Source: an uncultured Oscillibacter sp.
GTDB taxonomy: Bacteria > Bacillota > Clostridia > Oscillospirales > Oscillospiraceae
Assembly: GCA_910589315.1 (NCBI GenBank)
Contig: CAJUTB010000041.1
Location: 1 to 22,632 of the forward strand
Length of the DNA stretch: 22,632 nucleotides
Direction of reading: 5' to 3'
Below, piece by piece: positions 6,708 through 13,800 of the stretch. The notes under the pieces are model-generated. The model was not told the DNA's origin and ran no database searches. It was given only the letters and a program-made list of their open reading frames with translations. The stretch's first letter is position 1. Each line of letters starts with the position of its first letter. Position numbers and translations under genes: made by a program.

Positions 6708-7289
6708 ATGGCAATGACCTGCGTTTGGACGGGAATGGTCGTTCTCTCCCTAGTGGCCGGCTTGGCCTGCGGGCGGCTGGATGCTGTTGCAAATGCCGCG
6801 CTGGAAGGCGCACAGTCCGCTATACAGCTCAGTTTATCCATGGCCGGCATACTCTGCCTTTGGAGCGGCGTGATGGAGGTCATGAACGCGTCGGGACTTT
6901 CCGCCGGACTTGCCCGGACCTTCCGTCCCCTTCTGCGGCGGCTTCTGCCAAACGCCTGTCAGGATACGGAAACCCTTGCGGCAATATCTTCCAATATTTC
7001 CGCTAATTTACTGGGAATTGGAAATGCCGCTACGCCTCTTGGCATTCGGGCCGCCCGGCGGATGGCCCGGAGCTGCGGCGGCGTAGCCAGCGACGAATTA
7101 TGCCTGCTCGTGGTGCTCAACACAGCGTCTATTCAGCTGATCCCGGCCACCATTGCCTCGGTCCGCGCAGCGGCGGGCTGCGAGACGCCCTTTGACATCC
7201 TTCCGGCGGTGTGGCTGGCGTCGGTGCTGTCGGTTCTGGCGGGCCTGTTGGCGGCTTGGCTGTTTTCGCACTGGGGGAAACGGGTATGA
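6708..7289 (+). CDS. spmA: Spore maturation protein A
   Basis: A 193-residue integral membrane protein. With SpmB it is needed for core dehydration and heat resistance of spores in Bacillus and Clostridium. It belongs to the nucleoside-recognition (Gate) membrane family. The sequence shows several hydrophobic helices (for example residues 6-22 and a C-terminal one near 165-187), the family stretch ISSNISANLLGIGNAATPLG followed by IRAARRM, and NTASIQLIPATIASVR. Length fits the Bacillus protein (about 196). ATG 6708 is chosen because AAGGAGGA (6695-6702) lies just upstream; the frame extends 24 codons further without a site. Its last bases overlap spmB by ATGA, so the two are translationally coupled. 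Expression in the mother cell (sigma-E) is known for Bacillus; no clear sigma-E promoter was found here. Confidence 0.94.
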   Translation: MAMTCVWTGMVVLSLVAGLACGRLDAVANAALEGAQSAIQLSLSMAGILCLWSGVMEVMNASGLSAGLARTFRPLLRRLLPNACQDTETLAAISSNISANLLGIGNAATPLGIRAARRMARSCGGVASDELCLLVVLNTASIQLIPATIASVRAAAGCETPFDILPAVWLASVLSVLAGLLAAWLFSHWGKRV

Positions 7290-7807
7290 ATTGGAGTTCC
7301 CTGGTTATCCCGCTCCTGCTGGCGGGTATTGCCCTTTACGGCACAGGAAAGCGCGTGGACGTGTATGCGGCCCTGACCCGCGGCGCGGAGGAGGGCCTGA
7401 CGGTCCTGTTACGGGTCGTACCGGCTCTGGTGGGCCTTCTGACAGCCGTCTCCATGTTCCGGGTATCGGGAGCCATGGAGTGGGTTTCGGACGCTTGCAG
7501 CCCGATTCTGAGTCTTCTGGGCATACCTCCCGAAACTGCGCCGCTGATGCTGGTGCGGCCCGTGTCGGGAAACGGGGCTCTGGCCGTGGCCAGCGACCTC
7601 ATGGCGTCCCATGGACCGGACAGCTACACCGGCCGGGTAGCGGCGGTGATGCTGGGCAGCACGGAGACGACATTTTACACCATTGCGGTCTATTTTGGCT
7701 CTGCCGGGATTCACAAAACCCGGCATGCGGTCCCCGCGGCCCTGGTAGCCGACCTGACGGGTTTTGCCGCGGCGGCACTGGCGGTCCGGATTTTTTTTGG
7801 AACCTAA
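7286..7807 (+). CDS. spmB: Spore maturation protein B
   Basis: A 173-residue membrane protein, partner of SpmA in spore core dehydration. Its most telling stretch is RPVSGNGALAVASDLMASHG, then GPDSYTGR and GSTETTFYTIAVYFGS followed by GIHKTRHA, which is the conserved SpmB signature (STETTFY, YFGS.GI..TR). Hydrophobic helices lie near residues 5-18, 48-66 and at the C-terminus. The start ATG overlaps the spmA stop (ATGA at 7286-7289), and a purine-rich GGGGGAAACGG precedes it inside spmA. The gene ends about 110 bases before a convergent gene. Together with spmA it marks the host as an endospore former. Confidence 0.94.
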   Translation: MNWSSLVIPLLLAGIALYGTGKRVDVYAALTRGAEEGLTVLLRVVPALVGLLTAVSMFRVSGAMEWVSDACSPILSLLGIPPETAPLMLVRPVSGNGALAVASDLMASHGPDSYTGRVAAVMLGSTETTFYTIAVYFGSAGIHKTRHAVPAALVADLTGFAAAALAVRIFFGT

Positions 7808-7872
7808 ACGGGGCGTTTGCATTTCCCCCAATATGAAATTCAGCCACCAGAATTTCCCTTATTTTCCGGTTT

Positions 7873-7905
7873 CCAAAAATGTAGGACGCGCCGCCGGGCG
7901 CGTCC
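7873..7905 (-). terminator. Terminator of the SLH/serine hydrolase gene
   Basis: A 9-bp GC-rich stem (7884-7892 with 7897-7905, loop of 4) lies 10 bases past the stop codon. On the minus strand a run of five T follows after three bases (complement of 7875-7879). It closes the long rbfA-to-SLH transcription unit. Confidence 0.75.
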
Positions 7906-7915
7906 TTCGCTGAAT

Positions 7916-9790
7916 TCAGATTATATTATATATGTATGCGGCGATCTCCCCGCAGACGGCATAGATGTCGTTTTCATCCCGCACGCCGTCGGCTCCGGTG
8001 GTCAGCGCCACAACGCCGTCCCCGGTATCGGGGTCGTAAGAGATACAATTAAATACGCCGTACGCGCTTCCCGTATGATAGTACAAGCCGTCCCGGCCAT
8101 ACATATGGTCGCGGTAACGCAGCGGTACGGCCTGATACATCCCGTCGGAAACCAACCGGCGGCTCTCCATCTGCGTCACGGACTCCTCAGACAAGAACTG
8201 TACGCCTTCATACCGTCCATCGGCGGCCAACAGGCTCACCAGTTTACCAACGTCCGCCGCGCTGATGGTCAAACCGCCTGCAAAATAGGCTCCCTGCGCG
8301 CCGGGACCGCCGGACAGATGGAAATTCTTTTGCGCGTCCGTTGTCCAGGAAACGCTCCCGTCATCCCGGTAGAGCGTCACCAGCAAGTCCCTGCGCCGGA
8401 TATCGCCGGAGGCAAACGCGCCGTCAATGGCCATCCAGCGGAACAGCCGGTCCTGCAAAATACCGTCAAGCTCCCGGTTCGCCGCCAGCTCCAGCGTCAT
8501 GCCCAGAAGGGCAAAGCCGTCGTTGTTATACTCCCAGGAGGCCATATCGCCCGGCTTGCGCGGATCGAAGCCGCTGCCCTGGATGCGCTGCTTTACACTG
8601 CCGTACGATTGGCTTGCATCTTTCAAAATGGAAAGAGAGGACGTATGCGTCAGAAGTGCGCGAAGTGTGATTGGAATTTCGGGATAGTGGGGATTTTGCA
8701 CGGTACAGCCCCAGTAGGTTCCAATATCTGCATCCAGATCAACGGTTCCTTCCTCCCGCAGCAGCATGGCGGAAAGCCCAACGGCTAATTTGGAAATGGA
8801 CGCGACCCGCATTTTATGCTCTGCGGTCATCGGCGTTTCGTTTCGCGTCGCCCAGCCGTAGGAAAACGTATCGCAAAGCGCGCCGTTTTCCACTACCGCC
8901 ACCTGTACGCCTACCGCGCCATGCCGCCTGGCCGCGTCCTCAATGGCCGTTTGAATGTCCGCATGACGGCTCCTGGAAACACTTTCCAGCATACGGACCG
9001 GCTGCGCGGCGTGAATGTCCGCCGCCAGGGCGTCGTCCTGGAATCTCGCCAGGGCAACGAGGGCCTGTCCCATCTGAAGCCGGGAAACCGGCATATGTGC
9101 GAGAATGGATTCTCCAACCGTTGCGCGGAAAATACCGTTGCCCAACGCCCAGGAGAGGGCTTCTTCCGCATAATCCGGCACGGCGTCCCCGTCTGGGTAG
9201 AACGCAAGAGGGGCCATGTTCAGGCCGGTTTTTGGCAGCAGAGCCTGTGCCTTTGCAAACCGGTAAAGCAATACGGCCAGTTGTCCCCGGCTGACCGGCT
9301 CGCGAATGCCGAACCGCTCCCCGTCCATGCCCTGGGTAATGCCCGCGTCCACAGCCCAGGCAACCGCGCCGGCATACCGCGCGTCCACGTCGGAAAAGAC
9401 TTTGCCCTCCGCTGGCGGCGCACCGCCGCTCATGCGGTATAAGGCCGTCACTGCCGCGCCCCGCGTTGCCATGGCATAGGGGTCGAATACGCCTGCTCCC
9501 CGGCCCTGCATGATCCCCTGATACATCAGGTAACTGACGGCATCATAAGCCGGGCTGTCCGCCGGAACATCCGACGGCCCGGCTTGACGGACGGTTTCCA
9601 ACGTAAGCACGGGTTTGGAGGATTTTTTTGCAAGCCTCTCCACGCGGGTTCCCATCTGCCGGGGTTCGGCGGAAACGGGTTCCTGCGTTTTCCGAAATTC
9701 TTTCGGCGGAACGGCATTCGTAGCGGCCATCAGCAGAAAGCCCGCCAAAAACGCCGCCGCTAAAAGCGTTGGGCGGGTACGTTTATCCAT
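7916..9790 (-). CDS. Secreted three-SLH-domain serine hydrolase (class C beta-lactamase/penicillin-binding family)
   Basis: A 624-residue exported protein. Residues 1-26 form a signal peptide (basic start, hydrophobic core, cleavage near TNA-VPP). After a 50-residue linker come three S-layer homology repeats, about 78-122, 131-180 and 196-250, which usually anchor proteins to the cell wall. Residues about 275-620 are a beta-lactamase-fold serine hydrolase with SISK (Ser331, Lys334), YNN (421-423) and HTG (572-574), the three class C/DD-peptidase motifs. It could be a DD-carboxypeptidase, peptide esterase or similar; true beta-lactam hydrolysis cannot be inferred. The ATG at 9790 follows GGAG, and the ribF stop is 9 bases upstream, so the two are probably co-transcribed. 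The wall-anchored order SLH first, enzyme last is clear; substrate is unknown. Confidence 0.88.
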   Translation of the reverse strand: MDKRTRPTLLAAAFLAGFLLMAATNAVPPKEFRKTQEPVSAEPRQMGTRVERLAKKSSKPVLTLETVRQAGPSDVPADSPAYDAVSYLMYQGIMQGRGAGVFDPYAMATRGAAVTALYRMSGGAPPAEGKVFSDVDARYAGAVAWAVDAGITQGMDGERFGIREPVSRGQLAVLLYRFAKAQALLPKTGLNMAPLAFYPDGDAVPDYAEEALSWALGNGIFRATVGESILAHMPVSRLQMGQALVALARFQDDALAADIHAAQPVRMLESVSRSRHADIQTAIEDAARRHGAVGVQVAVVENGALCDTFSYGWATRNETPMTAEHKMRVASISKLAVGLSAMLLREEGTVDLDADIGTYWGCTVQNPHYPEIPITLRALLTHTSSLSILKDASQSYGSVKQRIQGSGFDPRKPGDMASWEYNNDGFALLGMTLELAANRELDGILQDRLFRWMAIDGAFASGDIRRRDLLVTLYRDDGSVSWTTDAQKNFHLSGGPGAQGAYFAGGLTISAADVGKLVSLLAADGRYEGVQFLSEESVTQMESRRLVSDGMYQAVPLRYRDHMYGRDGLYYHTGSAYGVFNCISYDPDTGDGVVALTTGADGVRDENDIYAVCGEIAAYIYNII

Positions 9791-9799
9791 TGTTCTCCG

Positions 9800-10738
9800 T
9801 CACCTCTGAGGGTCCGCCGGCGCGGTTCCCCTCGCCGCAAAATAGCGTCGGACAGCCTCTGCGTCGGCGGCAATCTGCGTCCGCAGCGCGTCCAGGGAAT
9901 CAAACCGAATCTCGCTCCGCAAGTGTTCATAGAACTCCACCCGCAGCGTCTGTCCGTACAAATCGCCCTCGAAATCCAGCAGACACGCCTCTACGGTTAC
10001 ATCGCTCCCGTTGTTCACCGTGGGGCGGGTGCCCACGTTGGTCACGGCGGCACAGCCTCTGCCGTCCGGCAGGCTCACCCACGTTGCGTAAACGCCATGG
10101 CTGGGTACTAATACATGGGACGGAATCATCAGATTCGCCGTAGGGAACAGGCGGGAAGACCCCAGTCCCCGTCCGTGCCGCACCGCGCCGGTCAGCGTGT
10201 GGGGATGGCCCAGATAACGGTTTGCACGGTCCAGCTGGCCCAGCTCCAGCAGGCGTCGGATGTATGTGGAACTGACCGTCACGCCCCCCAGCTCCACTTT
10301 TGGGATGATGTCGCAGCCCAGACCCAATTCCGCGCATTTTGCCTGAAGAAGCTCCGGCGTCCCCTGATTTTTATGCCCGAAGTGGTGGTCATGCCCCGCC
10401 ACCAGATGGACCGCATGGTAACGGCCTACCAGCAGCTTCGTCACAAAATCCTCCCAGGAAGTCGTCATCATCTCCTGGTCAAAGGGGGCCATGATCACCT
10501 CCCGAATTCCATAAAAACGGCGCACCAGGTCCCGCCGGTCGTCAGGGGAATTGATCAGCGGGCAGGGCACGCCGGTTACGACTTCCTTCGGCGGGCGGTC
10601 AAAGGTAAACACGGCGGGGACACAGCCCCGGCGGGCGGCTTCCTCCGCAGTCCGGCGCAGGAGGGCCGCATGACCCAGATGTACCCCGTCGAAAAAGCCC
10701 AGGGCTATGACGCGTTCTTTCCGTTTCAGGTCGCTCAT
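9800..10738 (-). CDS. ribF: Bifunctional riboflavin kinase / FMN adenylyltransferase
   Basis: A 312-residue cytoplasmic enzyme making FMN and FAD from riboflavin. The N-terminal nucleotidyltransferase half shows GFFDGVHLGH (HxGH motif), GHDHHFGHKNQG and STYIRRLL. The C-terminal flavokinase half shows HTLTGAVRHGRGLG, then FPTAN with the Mg-binding Thr/Asn pair, and GVYATWV. Length is normal. The start ATG at 10738 overlaps the stop of the upstream unknown gene (ATGA), with GAAGGA about 9 bases before it. A start six codons earlier is possible but less good. A position after truB is usual for ribF in Firmicutes; here one extra gene intervenes. Confidence 0.95.
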   Translation of the reverse strand: MSDLKRKERVIALGFFDGVHLGHAALLRRTAEEAARRGCVPAVFTFDRPPKEVVTGVPCPLINSPDDRRDLVRRFYGIREVIMAPFDQEMMTTSWEDFVTKLLVGRYHAVHLVAGHDHHFGHKNQGTPELLQAKCAELGLGCDIIPKVELGGVTVSSTYIRRLLELGQLDRANRYLGHPHTLTGAVRHGRGLGSSRLFPTANLMIPSHVLVPSHGVYATWVSLPDGRGCAAVTNVGTRPTVNNGSDVTVEACLLDFEGDLYGQTLRVEFYEHLRSEIRFDSLDALRTQIAADAEAVRRYFAARGTAPADPQR

Positions 10739-11085
10739 GGTACAAAATCCTTCCATTCCCCGTTTTCCAGCCGTTCATACTGTCCCCATTGGGGCGTCCC
10801 GCATTCCCGGCCCTTGACCCGTACGGGAAAAGGGCAGTCATGCTGGCAGTACGGCAGAGGGTCTTCTAATATGCTCCATCCCTCGGGGCCAATTTCTTCC
10901 TCCCAATCCTCCAAAGCGTCCGCCAAGGTTTCATAGTGAAGGTCATAGGAGCAGAACAGAGCCTCCAAGCTGGTGTAAAGATACGCAAACGCATCCTTCC
11001 GTCTGGTCTCGTGAAGCATAATTTTATAGATCAAATCCTGGCTCCCGTTCGGCAGCGGGGATTTCAAAAATCCGTATAGCCGCAT
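10735..11085 (-). CDS. Uncharacterised 116-residue acidic protein between truB and ribF
   Basis: I do not recognise this family. The protein is soluble, with no signal peptide or membrane segment. The middle is strongly acidic (ADALEDWEEEIGPEGW, about residues 55-70), and the C-terminal half carries YCQHDCPFPVRVKGREC, three cysteines that could bind metal or form a disulfide, followed by TPQWGQYERL. The ATG at 11085 lies 4 bases after the truB stop, with no ribosome binding site visible, so translation is probably coupled to truB. The 3' end overlaps the ribF start by ATGA. The tight packing on both sides, and a frame open for its full length, support a real gene. Context only says it is co-expressed with RNA modification and flavin synthesis. 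Confidence 0.8.
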   Translation of the reverse strand: MRLYGFLKSPLPNGSQDLIYKIMLHETRRKDAFAYLYTSLEALFCSYDLHYETLADALEDWEEEIGPEGWSILEDPLPYCQHDCPFPVRVKGRECGTPQWGQYERLENGEWKDFVP

Positions 11086-11089
11086 AAGG

Positions 11090-11950
11090 TCAGAAAAAGT
11101 TTTTGATTGCAGTCAGCAGGCCGTTTTCCGCCTTGGAAAGACAGAGAAACGCGCCGTCCTGGCCGTAGAGGCGGCAGGTTCCGTCCGGGGTTCCCGGCAG
11201 TGTGACCGGGTTTCCGCAGCGGACGCGCTTTTCCTGTCCGGCGGAACGCACCGTCCGGGCAGGGTAGGCAGCAAACAGGCTGTCTACGGGCCGCAGCAGG
11301 GCCTCGCCCTGGGTCTGAACATCTTCGATGGTCACAGCGTCCGCCAGCGTGAACCCCGCCGCCATGGTCCGCCGCAGGGCGCACATGACTCCGCCGCAGC
11401 CCAGTGTCTGACCGATATCATGGCACAGAGTCCGAATGTATGTGCCCTTGGAGCAGACACAGCGAAGTCGGAAATCCGTTTCGCTCTCCTGCCCCAGAAG
11501 CTCCAGCTCATAGATTGTGACAGGGCGGGGCTTCCGCTCCACCGTCTTTCCCTTTCGGGCGAGGTCATAGAGCCGCTGTCCGTCTACTTTCACAGCGGAA
11601 TACATCGGCGGAATCTGCTGGATTTCACCCCGAAAACCCTCCAGAGCCGCTTCCAGCGTCTGGAGGGTACTCGTTACCGGACGACATTCCAGCGCTTCCC
11701 CCGTCACATCCTGCGTATCGGTGACAAAGCCCAAACGCAGAACGGCGGCATATTCCTTCCGGCTGTTTTCCGCGAATTCCACCGCCTTGGTGGCCTGCCC
11801 CACAAACACCGGCAGCACGCCGGTGGCCATGGGGTCCAGGGTTCCGCCGTGGCCTACGCGTTTTTCGTGGAGAATTCCCCGCAGCTTGGCGCACACGTCC
11901 ATAGAGGTCCACCCGGCGGGCTTGTCAATGATGATAATTCCGTTTGGCAT
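11090..11950 (-). CDS. truB: tRNA pseudouridine(55) synthase
   Basis: A 286-residue enzyme that converts U55 to pseudouridine in the T-loop of tRNAs. The catalytic aspartate is Asp39 in GHGGTLDPMATGVL. Other marks are GIIIIDKPAGWTS at the start, KEYAAVLRLG, and CSKGTYIRTLCHDIG. A short C-terminal PUA-like portion follows, ending a little earlier than in some homologues. The start ATG at 11950 is 3 bases past the nrnA stop (TGA CCA ATG). Order infB-rbfA-nrnA-truB-ribF is the classical Firmicutes arrangement. Confidence 0.95.
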   Translation of the reverse strand: MPNGIIIIDKPAGWTSMDVCAKLRGILHEKRVGHGGTLDPMATGVLPVFVGQATKAVEFAENSRKEYAAVLRLGFVTDTQDVTGEALECRPVTSTLQTLEAALEGFRGEIQQIPPMYSAVKVDGQRLYDLARKGKTVERKPRPVTIYELELLGQESETDFRLRCVCSKGTYIRTLCHDIGQTLGCGGVMCALRRTMAAGFTLADAVTIEDVQTQGEALLRPVDSLFAAYPARTVRSAGQEKRVRCGNPVTLPGTPDGTCRLYGQDGAFLCLSKAENGLLTAIKNFF

Positions 11951-11953
11951 TGG

Positions 11954-12913
11954 TCAGCTCTCGCAAAAGTCCTCCGCCGTTTCCGCAACGGCGGCCAGAA
12001 TACGGCGTTTCGCCTCGCTCCAAGGGGCCTCAACGGTACAGCCCGCCGCCGCCGCATGGCCGCCGCCCCCCAGCATGGCGCAGGCTTTGGTCGCATTGAC
12101 GCGATTTCCGGTCCGAAGGGAAATTTTCCAGACGCCGGGCCGCAGCTCCCGCATGGTAACGGCGCAGTCCACGCCTTCGATCTGGCCGCCCAGGGCGGAC
12201 AAATCCTCGGCATCGCTCTCGTCTGCGCGGAAACGCTCCATCAGGGACAAGGGGACGGACAGAACGGCTACCCGCTCCCGGTCATAGAATTCCATAGTAC
12301 TCAGCATGGCCGCTTCCAAGGACAGACGCTTCCGGGTTTTCGTGCGGAAAAAGGCTTTATTGACCGCTTTGTAATCGATACCGGTGCGCATCAGGGCCGC
12401 CGCTACGGCGTGGGAATAGGGCGTGGTATTATTGTAGGCAAAGCAGCCGGTGTCTGTGGAGACGGCAAGATAGAGCGGAAGGGCGATTTCGGCTGTCACA
12501 GGGCCAAGCTGGGCGAGGATGTCGTAGAGCAATTCGCCGCAGGCGGCGGCCTCCGTCCGGAGGATATTGGCCTGGCCAAACGCCTCAAAGGAGGGATGGT
12601 GGTCAATTGCCAAATCGACACGTCCGGCGTAGAACTTGGCGTTCTCCGGAAAGAGGCCGACAGCAGCCAAGTCAACGGAAACAACTTTTTCCGGGATAAA
12701 TCCTTCCGGCGCGGCATAGGGCTGAAAATACGGGGCGCAGGTGCTGGTCAGGTCGGGGTTGGGCAGAAGGAAAGCCGTCTTGCCCAACGCCCGCAGTCCG
12801 GCGCAGAGCGCGGCGGCACAGCCTACAGTGTCGCCGTCGGGGCGCAGGTGTGTTAAGATCAGAACCTCGTCAAAGGACCGCAGCAGTTCTGCGGCCTGGG
12901 AAACTGTCAGCAT
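11954..12913 (-). CDS. nrnA: DHH-family phosphoesterase, nanoRNase / pAp phosphatase NrnA
   Basis: A 319-residue Mn-dependent enzyme that degrades 2-5 nt RNA fragments and, in characterised members, dephosphorylates 3'-phosphoadenosine 5'-phosphate. DHH motifs: HLRPDGDTVG (His22, Asp26, Asp28), VDLAA (Asp81), DHH (104-106) and TDTGCF (Asp154). The C-terminal DHHA1 domain contains GGGGHAAAAG (282-291), which binds the RNA end. Length is normal. The start ATG at 12913 is 3 bases after the rbfA stop (TGA CCT ATG), and GGAGGA inside the rbfA end provides the binding site. It also links RNA turnover to sulfur metabolism through pAp, though no sulfate-assimilation genes apart from cysK are in the window. 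Confidence 0.93.
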   Translation of the reverse strand: MLTVSQAAELLRSFDEVLILTHLRPDGDTVGCAAALCAGLRALGKTAFLLPNPDLTSTCAPYFQPYAAPEGFIPEKVVSVDLAAVGLFPENAKFYAGRVDLAIDHHPSFEAFGQANILRTEAAACGELLYDILAQLGPVTAEIALPLYLAVSTDTGCFAYNNTTPYSHAVAAALMRTGIDYKAVNKAFFRTKTRKRLSLEAAMLSTMEFYDRERVAVLSVPLSLMERFRADESDAEDLSALGGQIEGVDCAVTMRELRPGVWKISLRTGNRVNATKACAMLGGGGHAAAAGCTVEAPWSEAKRRILAAVAETAEDFCES

Positions 12914-12916
12914 AGG

Positions 12917-13297
12917 TCATTCCTCCGTTTCTGCGCCGCCGCGGGCGGCGGCGTCCCGTTCCACTTGCCGCAGGACTTCCAGGATGTGCGCGCCGTGCTG
13001 GATGGAGTCGTCTCCGATGAATTGCAGCTCCGGCGTATAGCGCAGCTGAAGCGCGTGGCCCAGCTCCCGCCGGAGAAAGCCGGAGGCGGATTTGAGGCCC
13101 TTCAGCGCATCTTTTTCCTGGCTCTTGTCCAAAACGCTCACGTACACGCGCGCATAGCGCAGATCCCCTGTGGTGTCCACCCGGGTAATGGAGACCATGC
13201 CGGTCCCCGACACGCGGGGGTCTTTCAAACGGCGGAGCTGCTCCGCCAGTTCCCGCTGGATTTCTTCGTTAATCCGGCCAATTCGATTGCTCGCCAT
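12917..13297 (-). CDS. rbfA: 30S ribosome-binding factor A
   Basis: A 126-residue cytoplasmic factor that binds the 30S subunit and aids 16S rRNA 5'-end maturation. The KH-like fold pattern is clear: NRIGRINEEIQRELAEQLRR, DPRVSGTGMVSITRVD, RYARVYVSVL, and LRRELGHALQLRYTPELQF with DDSIQHGAHI at the end. The start ATG at 13297 has AAAGGAGG (13304-13311) 6 bases upstream, a strong site. The gene is separated from infB by 503 bases, which is unusual, and no clear sigma-A promoter was found in that gap. Confidence 0.95.
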   Translation of the reverse strand: MASNRIGRINEEIQRELAEQLRRLKDPRVSGTGMVSITRVDTTGDLRYARVYVSVLDKSQEKDALKGLKSASGFLRRELGHALQLRYTPELQFIGDDSIQHGAHILEVLRQVERDAAARGGAETEE

Positions 13298-13352
13298 AGA
13301 TTACCTCCTTTGCCATTTGCAATGGCGGGCGCGCCTTGCGGCGCGGTGCGGT

Positions 13353-13385
13353 GGTCAGCCGCTTATTGGCGGCTGGTCCTTTTTT
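13353..13385 (+). terminator. Terminator-like hairpin in plus orientation
   Basis: A perfect 7-bp stem (CAGCCGC at 13356-13362 with 13369-13375, loop of 6), with a further GG/CC pair possible, is followed after four bases by six T (13380-13385). No plus-strand gene precedes it, so it may belong to a repeat element or to an unrecognised antisense RNA. Confidence 0.45.
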
Positions 13386-13395
13386 GAACCCCCCA

Positions 13396-13425
13396 TTTTC
13401 TTTTCTCTGGCGAGAGAAAAGAAAA
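13396..13425. repeat. Perfect 12-bp inverted repeat, purine/pyrimidine stem
   Basis: TTTTCTTTTCTC (13396-13407) is matched by its exact complement at 13414-13425 around a 6-base loop, with an outer CCC/GGG pair beyond one mismatch. The arms are pure pyrimidine and pure purine. The element lies about 100 bases upstream of rbfA in a gap without genes. Confidence 0.85.
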
Positions 13426-13521
13426 CGGGCCGTTCACGGTCCAAAAGAAAAGAGCGTTTGTGAGGACTGGCGGAAGACTTTAGACGGGTGGAACTTTCAC
13501 GAGAAGTCCAAATCGACTTGA

Positions 13522-13599
13522 CTCTGCGTCTATTTCCGCTGTCGCTGCTGCGGCGCTGTGGGGGAGGAGCTGGTCTCTGCGTCTGTTTCCGCTGCCGCT
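13522..13599. repeat. Imperfect 25-base direct repeat
   Basis: CTCTGCGTCTATTTCCGCTG at 13522 onward (continuing to 13546) recurs at 13575-13599 with two differences, a spacing of 53 bases. A weaker third echo (CTGCTGCCGCTGCT) is near 13650. It is located in the infB-rbfA gap. Confidence 0.7.
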
Positions 13600-13756
13600 A
13601 CATAGGTGGTTGTTCGGGATTGCCGTCTTTGGCGGCGGCTCCTTTTCAACTGCTGCCGCTGCTAAAAAAGGGATATCCTTTTAATGCTTGAATTGTCATG
13701 GATCTGCTTGAAAAGACTCTTTGTTCGTAAAAATAGTTGTCATTTTCTCGAAACGC

Positions 13757-13792
13757 AAAACATAGGGGCAGCGGCACAGCCGCCGCCCCTAT
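13757..13792 (-). terminator. Rho-independent terminator directly after infB
   Basis: A 13-bp stem on the minus-strand RNA (13762-13774 with 13780-13792, one G-U pair, 5-base loop) begins 8 bases past the infB stop and is followed by G then four T (complement of 13757-13760). It should end much of the rimP-infB transcript before rbfA. Confidence 0.8.
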
Positions 13793-13800
13793 TATGCGCG

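Larger units (their letters stand above)
13298..13800 (-). other. 503-base gap between infB and rbfA: terminator, palindromes and short direct repeats, no gene recognised
   Basis: From infB outward on the minus strand: a strong terminator (13757-13792); an AT-rich stretch; a GC-rich region with an imperfect 25-base direct repeat (13522-13546 and 13575-13599); a 12-bp perfect palindrome (13396-13425); a plus-strand terminator-like hairpin (13353-13385); then the rbfA binding site. Small open frames on the plus strand have no binding sites. The best minus-strand promoter-like sequence is TTGCGT-17-TATTTT just after the terminator, which is weak. The composition suggests an inserted repeat-type element rather than a decayed gene, but this rests on appearance only. 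Confidence 0.6.

Noticed and set aside
8000..9000. Calling the SLH hydrolase an antibiotic-resistance beta-lactamase
   Set aside because: The SISK-YNN-HTG motif set is shared by DD-peptidases and esterases; the sequence alone does not support beta-lactam hydrolysis.
11420..12856. Open frame of 478 codons on the plus strand
   Set aside because: It is antisense to truB and nrnA; absence of stop codons reflects high GC content.
13170..13691. Small plus-strand open frames in the infB-rbfA gap
   Set aside because: No ribosome binding sites; one overlaps rbfA and others span a perfect palindrome and a terminator-like hairpin. The stretch looks like repeat DNA rather than coding sequence.
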